From positions 1 through 8,146 of the forward strand of contig CAZSUZ010000043.1 of NCBI GenBank assembly GCA_964610165.1: a DNA stretch of 8,146 nt, written 5' to 3'. The stretch is from MFZZ01 sp964610165. GTDB taxonomy: Bacteria > Patescibacteriota > Microgenomatia > UBA1406 > GWC2-37-13. The notes beneath the pieces were generated by a model, which was given only the letters and a program-made list of their open reading frames with translations, was not told the DNA's origin and searched no databases. The position numbers and the translations under genes were made by a program. Within the stretch, counting starts at the first letter, position 1, and each line of letters opens with the position of its first letter. Positions 5,391 to 8,146 of the stretch are shown here, piece after piece.

Positions 5391-6893
5391 TTATTCGTAA
5401 GTTCCATCTGGCTGGAGAGTTAACACTGCCCCATTAGGCAAGGTCATTGTTTGTGGTTGGTTTTGCGGTTTAACTGCAGTATTTCCTAATAATTCATCTA
5501 ATGATTGGTAAGCCGAACCAGCTCCTTTCTTAAATGAATTATACACTATATTTCTATTTGCTTCTTTTTGGGCTAATATGTCTGCGTTATCACCTGGCTG
5601 TGGTAGATATTGTTTTCTGGCTTCTGCAAATTCTGTTGGACTAATAACTGCCCCAGACTCCCTTCTCAAAACAGCATTTATAAAGTTTCTCGCTGCCTGC
5701 ATAAATTGCCTGTAAGCCATTGGTTGTAGTTCTGCTGGAAGTTTTTCGTAATTATTAAAAGCAAAAGAACTTGTATTAGCTATTGTGTTCTCTAAATTCT
5801 TAAGAGTTGGCTGTGCTTGTTCCATTCTTGCAGCATAAGTAGCCACTGTTTGTTCTGCTTGTGTTGGTGGTTTACTGCCTTGAAGTCATTCGGCATAAGA
5901 TTTTCCAGTTCCAGCTTCACCACCAGCTAATGATCATTCTTCATAAGATGTAGGAGCCCCTCCAGTCCCTGTTGCTTTTGGTTGGACTACTCATTCACCG
6001 GTAGCCATATTATATAAACCACCTTGAACTTCTTTTAAGTTAGAGTAATCTGTCTTTGGAGTTCCTTGATAAATGATTTTACCTGTTATTGGATCAATTA
6101 AGGTTTCTCCTGCACCAACAGATTTGAAGTCACTTGCTTTTGGAGCTCCTTGATAAATCACTTTGCCTGTTGCTGGGTCAATTAAGGTTTCTCCTGCACC
6201 GACTGTCGTTGGCTTGTATGTTTCTGTCCCATAATAGTCACTTGCCGCTTTAGCCATTTCTGCTTCTGCTTGTCGTCGTGCTTGGAGTAATTCAAGTTGT
6301 TTTTGTAATGGTTGAGCTTGAATTGCCGCTTGTTTAAGTAGTTTCTCTTGCTGTCCCCTTACTAATGAAAGTGGAATGCCACGACCTTGACCCTCTAAAC
6401 CTGCTACTCCTAAATCTGCTCCAGTTGTTATGTTGGAGAGTTGAGTTTGGAGTGCTTCTTCTTCTGGTGTCATCTTTAAACTTTGTTGATAAAGTTTGAA
6501 ATATTTATCTGCTTCACTTTCTACTGGTGGTGTTGCTGGGGGTGTTACTGGTGGTGTTGTTTCTGGTGGTTTTATTTCTGGTGGTGTTGTTTGCGGAGTG
6601 ATAGGATTAATTAGCGTAGTCTCATTTCCAGTTATCGAAGTTGGATTTTGCATATTAGCCAAAGCATTTTTATTTATCACATTTGCTTCGGGATTATATG
6701 TAGGAGTTGAAAGCGTCGTTGCTTTTACTTCTTTAGTATTGTTTTTTGTCTCTGTTGCAGGTAAAACAGGACTAACTTGTTTAGGAGTAGGCTTAAACCC
6801 TAATGAACTTGCTACACTTAATGATTTATTTATTGTTGGTAGTAATAATTTGTTTATTGCTTTATTTCCTAAATACTGTCATCAATTTGCCAT
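5391..6893 (-). CDS. phage structural protein with Pro linker and tandem beta repeats
   Basis: A 500-residue protein with five TGA-Trp codons, two adjacent near the start (MANWWQYLGN; TGATGA at 6879-6884). Order of parts: short N-terminal anchor; Pro/Thr linker (about 97-124, PPETTPPVTPPATPP); helical region (about 131-216); two 28-residue-spaced repeats VGAGETLIDPxTGKxIYQG (231 and 259) with a degenerate third copy ending TGEWVVQ; the block TSYEEW...SYAEWLQ (about 317-337); and a C-terminal domain with RNFINAVLRRESGAVIS (402-418) and YLPQPGD (429-435). The last domain is, from memory, conserved in many phage virion proteins of unknown role. In EEW and AEW an aromatic residue is expected, supporting Trp. 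Start was set at the ATG (6891-6893) after an in-frame TAA; internal GTG codons at 6680 and 5846 are not starts. Confidence 0.82.
6058..6203 (-). repeat. tandem 84-base coding repeats
   Basis: Two copies (6058-6119 and 6142-6203) spaced by 84 bases encode VGAGETLIDPxTGKxIYQGxP. Differences are mostly third-position, so the protein sequence has been kept while DNA drifted. The TGEWVVQ stretch further along the protein appears to be a decayed third unit. Such repeats probably form beta hairpins. Confidence 0.85.
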
Positions 6894-6909
6894 ATTTAAT
6901 ATTTAATTT

Positions 6910-7776
6910 TTATATTCCTGTTATATATAAGTTGGGATTATTAACTGTTTTATCAGTCAATGTGTCGACCCTAACTTTTGTTGATTTAGAGCTATACTCT
7001 TTTTTAAGTAATTTATACATCTCATCATAAAGTGCTTTGTAAGTTTGAGTTCTTCCTATTTCTCCCTGCATCGCCCAATAGTTCATAACTGCTTCGTAAA
7101 CTGGTAGCATTTGGAAGTCCTCTGGTAAGATTGAAACTTGACCTATTGTATAAGTAGCACCTGCTATTGTTGATCCGATATAAGTTCTGTCTAATGTAAG
7201 GTGTGTTGTATCTGTAAAAGCTGATATTTTGTATCAAATTCTATCAGTTGTTTTTAAGTATCTACCTACCATATCTGCTACAAATGTCGTTCCTGAGCCT
7301 ACAACAGTTGCTGTGGCTGTTGTAATAGCTATTGTGCCAGTAGTGTAGTCAGCGGTATCTAAATCGGTTACCCTTTGTTTATAGGTAATTACGATGTCAT
7401 AATCAGAAGTTGATGGCTCTGGTCAGAAGTAAAGTTTTCTATCAAATACATAGTAGTAAAGTGGATATGAACACTTATTAGTAACCCCTAATGAATCAAA
7501 GTCATCTTTACTTGCCAGTTCTGTTGCTTGATAAAGTTGATCATCAATATCAACGTAAAATGTGTAAAGTTTGTCTACATCTTGTGGTAAGTTTACATAA
7601 TTCTGACTTGCTACTGTTTTCAAAGTTGCTGTCTTTTCGAGAAAAGGTCATTCGTGGCTTGAAGTGATTTTTCTAATACTTTGGTTAATTAAAGTGTCGC
7701 CCAATGTTAAATTTGTTGCGCTTGTATTATTGGTTAGTGAACCATACAAATTTCTCCCGGTCGTATAAGTTAACAT
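6910..7776 (-). CDS. head-to-tail adaptor-like phage protein
   Basis: A 288-residue protein when TGA is Trp (W43, W118, W181). It starts MLTYTTGRNLYGSLTNNTSA and contains a pattern common in phage connector/adaptor proteins: EWPFLEKTATLKTVASQNYV (from 42), NLPQDVDKLY, YPLYYYVFDRKLYFWPEPST (about 103-122) and an inserted beta domain (about 141-210, GTIAITTATATVVGSGTTF to TIGQV), then LPEDFQMLPVYEAVMNYWAM and a helical tail. Adaptor proteins sit below the portal ring and join head to tail; this role is assigned by resemblance from memory. 'LYFWPEPS' is a strong case for Trp, since the family normally has 'lwP.Ps' there. It lies between two structural genes with 25-base and 16-base gaps. Confidence 0.8.
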
Positions 7777-7801
7777 CTTTTTATTTTAATTGTTTATTAA
7801 A

Positions 7802-8146
7802 CTATGCATTAATTGTTTCGTATTCGACTTCGATTGATGATATTCAAGGAGTTGAAGTATGAATTGTCCCAGACCCTCATTCACATCTAAGTGATAGAGA
7901 CTCAAAGTCTGGTAATGGATTACCGCTCGTATCGTGTTCGTATTGCATTACCAGCGTATCAGCAGTTATTTCGGCTATTCCGCTTGCTATCGTTACATTA
8001 CTTCCACCTCTATCATAGTAAAGTTTGACTGTTAATTTATCTGCTGTTGCTGCATTAGTATTTCCAAAGATGATCTTAACTCTTTTTACTCTACCTTTCT
8101 TTCTTGTTCCAAAATTAGGCTCAACAGAAGTTGTATGGAAGTAAGC
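7802..8146 (-). CDS. phage structural protein, C-terminal part (5' end outside window)
   Basis: The last 114 residues of a protein that continues past the right edge, ending in TAG. Two TGA codons are read as Trp (7877-7879 and 7844-7846). The visible part is beta-rich: FGTRKKGRVKRVKIIFGNTN, a central KLTVKLYYDRGGSN, and a C-terminus SLSLRCEWGSGTIHTSTPWI followed by SSIEVEYETINA. The ending ('...pWI.siEveYE') is like the C-termini of phage virion proteins encoded next to adaptors, and fits Trp in both positions. Together with the neighbours it belongs to the virion assembly operon. Which structural protein it is cannot be decided from this piece. Confidence 0.75.

Noticed and set aside
5391..6680. 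Separate genes starting at GTG 5846 and GTG 6680
   Set aside because: Both lie inside one continuous table-4 frame from ATG 6891-6893, without leaders or gaps; protein motifs run across the supposed boundaries.
3644..6893. Truncated or frameshifted pseudogenes, or isolated stop-codon readthrough
   Set aside because: Frames stay open across every TGA with no frameshift, TGA is interrupted in eight genes, and TAA/TAG never occur internally. Genome-wide reassignment explains all cases.
7025..7237. Minus-strand ORF in another frame inside the adaptor gene
   Set aside because: It overlaps the adaptor frame, which carries the conserved motifs; the alternative frame has no recognisable content.
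66..8146. TGA read as glycine (translation table 25, Absconditabacteria/Gracilibacteria)
   Set aside because: Gly does not fit the family positions (LYF-x-PEPS, YAE-x-LQG, VGAM-x-SK, QLNA-x-EKDP), which call for Trp or another aromatic. Homologue alignment should still confirm.
1..8146. CRISPR array, tRNA gene, transposon
   Set aside because: No regularly spaced repeats, no cloverleaf-like segment, and no transposase or terminal inverted repeats were seen; the only close direct repeats are the promoter pair and the coding repeats.

Overview
This window is a piece of an AT-rich double-stranded DNA phage (or prophage) genome. Twelve genes, all on the minus strand, form a virion block on the right and a DNA-recombination block on the left. 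The most important point is the genetic code. In-frame TGA codons interrupt eight of the twelve genes (21 codons by my count), no gene ends in TGA, and every gene ends in TAA (10) or TAG (2). Where TGA falls in recognisable families the position calls for tryptophan (for example KLYF-W-PEPS, SYAE-W-LQG, VGAM-W-SK). The window therefore reads as translation table 4 (UGA = Trp). Read with the standard code, the large virion genes would be reported as fragments. TGG is also used for Trp (8 codons).

Layout in transcription order, right to left. The virion block has a C-terminal piece of a structural protein (7802-8146), a head-to-tail adaptor-like protein (6910-7776), a 500-residue structural protein with a proline linker and tandem beta repeats (5391-6893), a 574-residue Gly/Ala-rich protein resembling virion ejection proteins (3644-5368), and a two-helix holin-like membrane protein (3234-3440). 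A regulatory region follows (2784-3233, plus 3441-3643). It carries a strong leftward promoter, tandem hairpins with U-tracts forming a leftward terminator, two exactly duplicated sigma70-type promoters, several palindromes, and a consensus rightward promoter in front of a possible 24-residue hydrophobic peptide. The early block has a small membrane protein (2610-2783), a small coiled-coil protein (2370-2597), a 70-residue helix-turn-helix-like protein (2168-2380), a coiled-coil protein with a conserved phage C-terminus (1572-2162), a DUF736/SSB-like protein (1245-1571), an ERF-family single-strand annealing protein (637-1224) and a PD-(D/E)XK nuclease (66-647). A further leftward promoter at 27-55 serves genes beyond the left edge.

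The adaptor and ejection-like proteins suggest a short-tailed phage, but no tail gene in the window settles it. The early block looks like a self-contained recombination cassette: resection nuclease, annealing protein, ssDNA-binding-like protein. Early genes are tightly packed, with 11-base overlaps or directly abutting codons. Start codons lack Shine-Dalgarno sequences and sit in A-rich leaders, while promoters are near-consensus TTGACA/TATAAT. The host is probably a bacterium that itself reads UGA as Trp (Mollicutes-like or another code-4 lineage). That is inference; no host marker or tRNA gene lies in the window.
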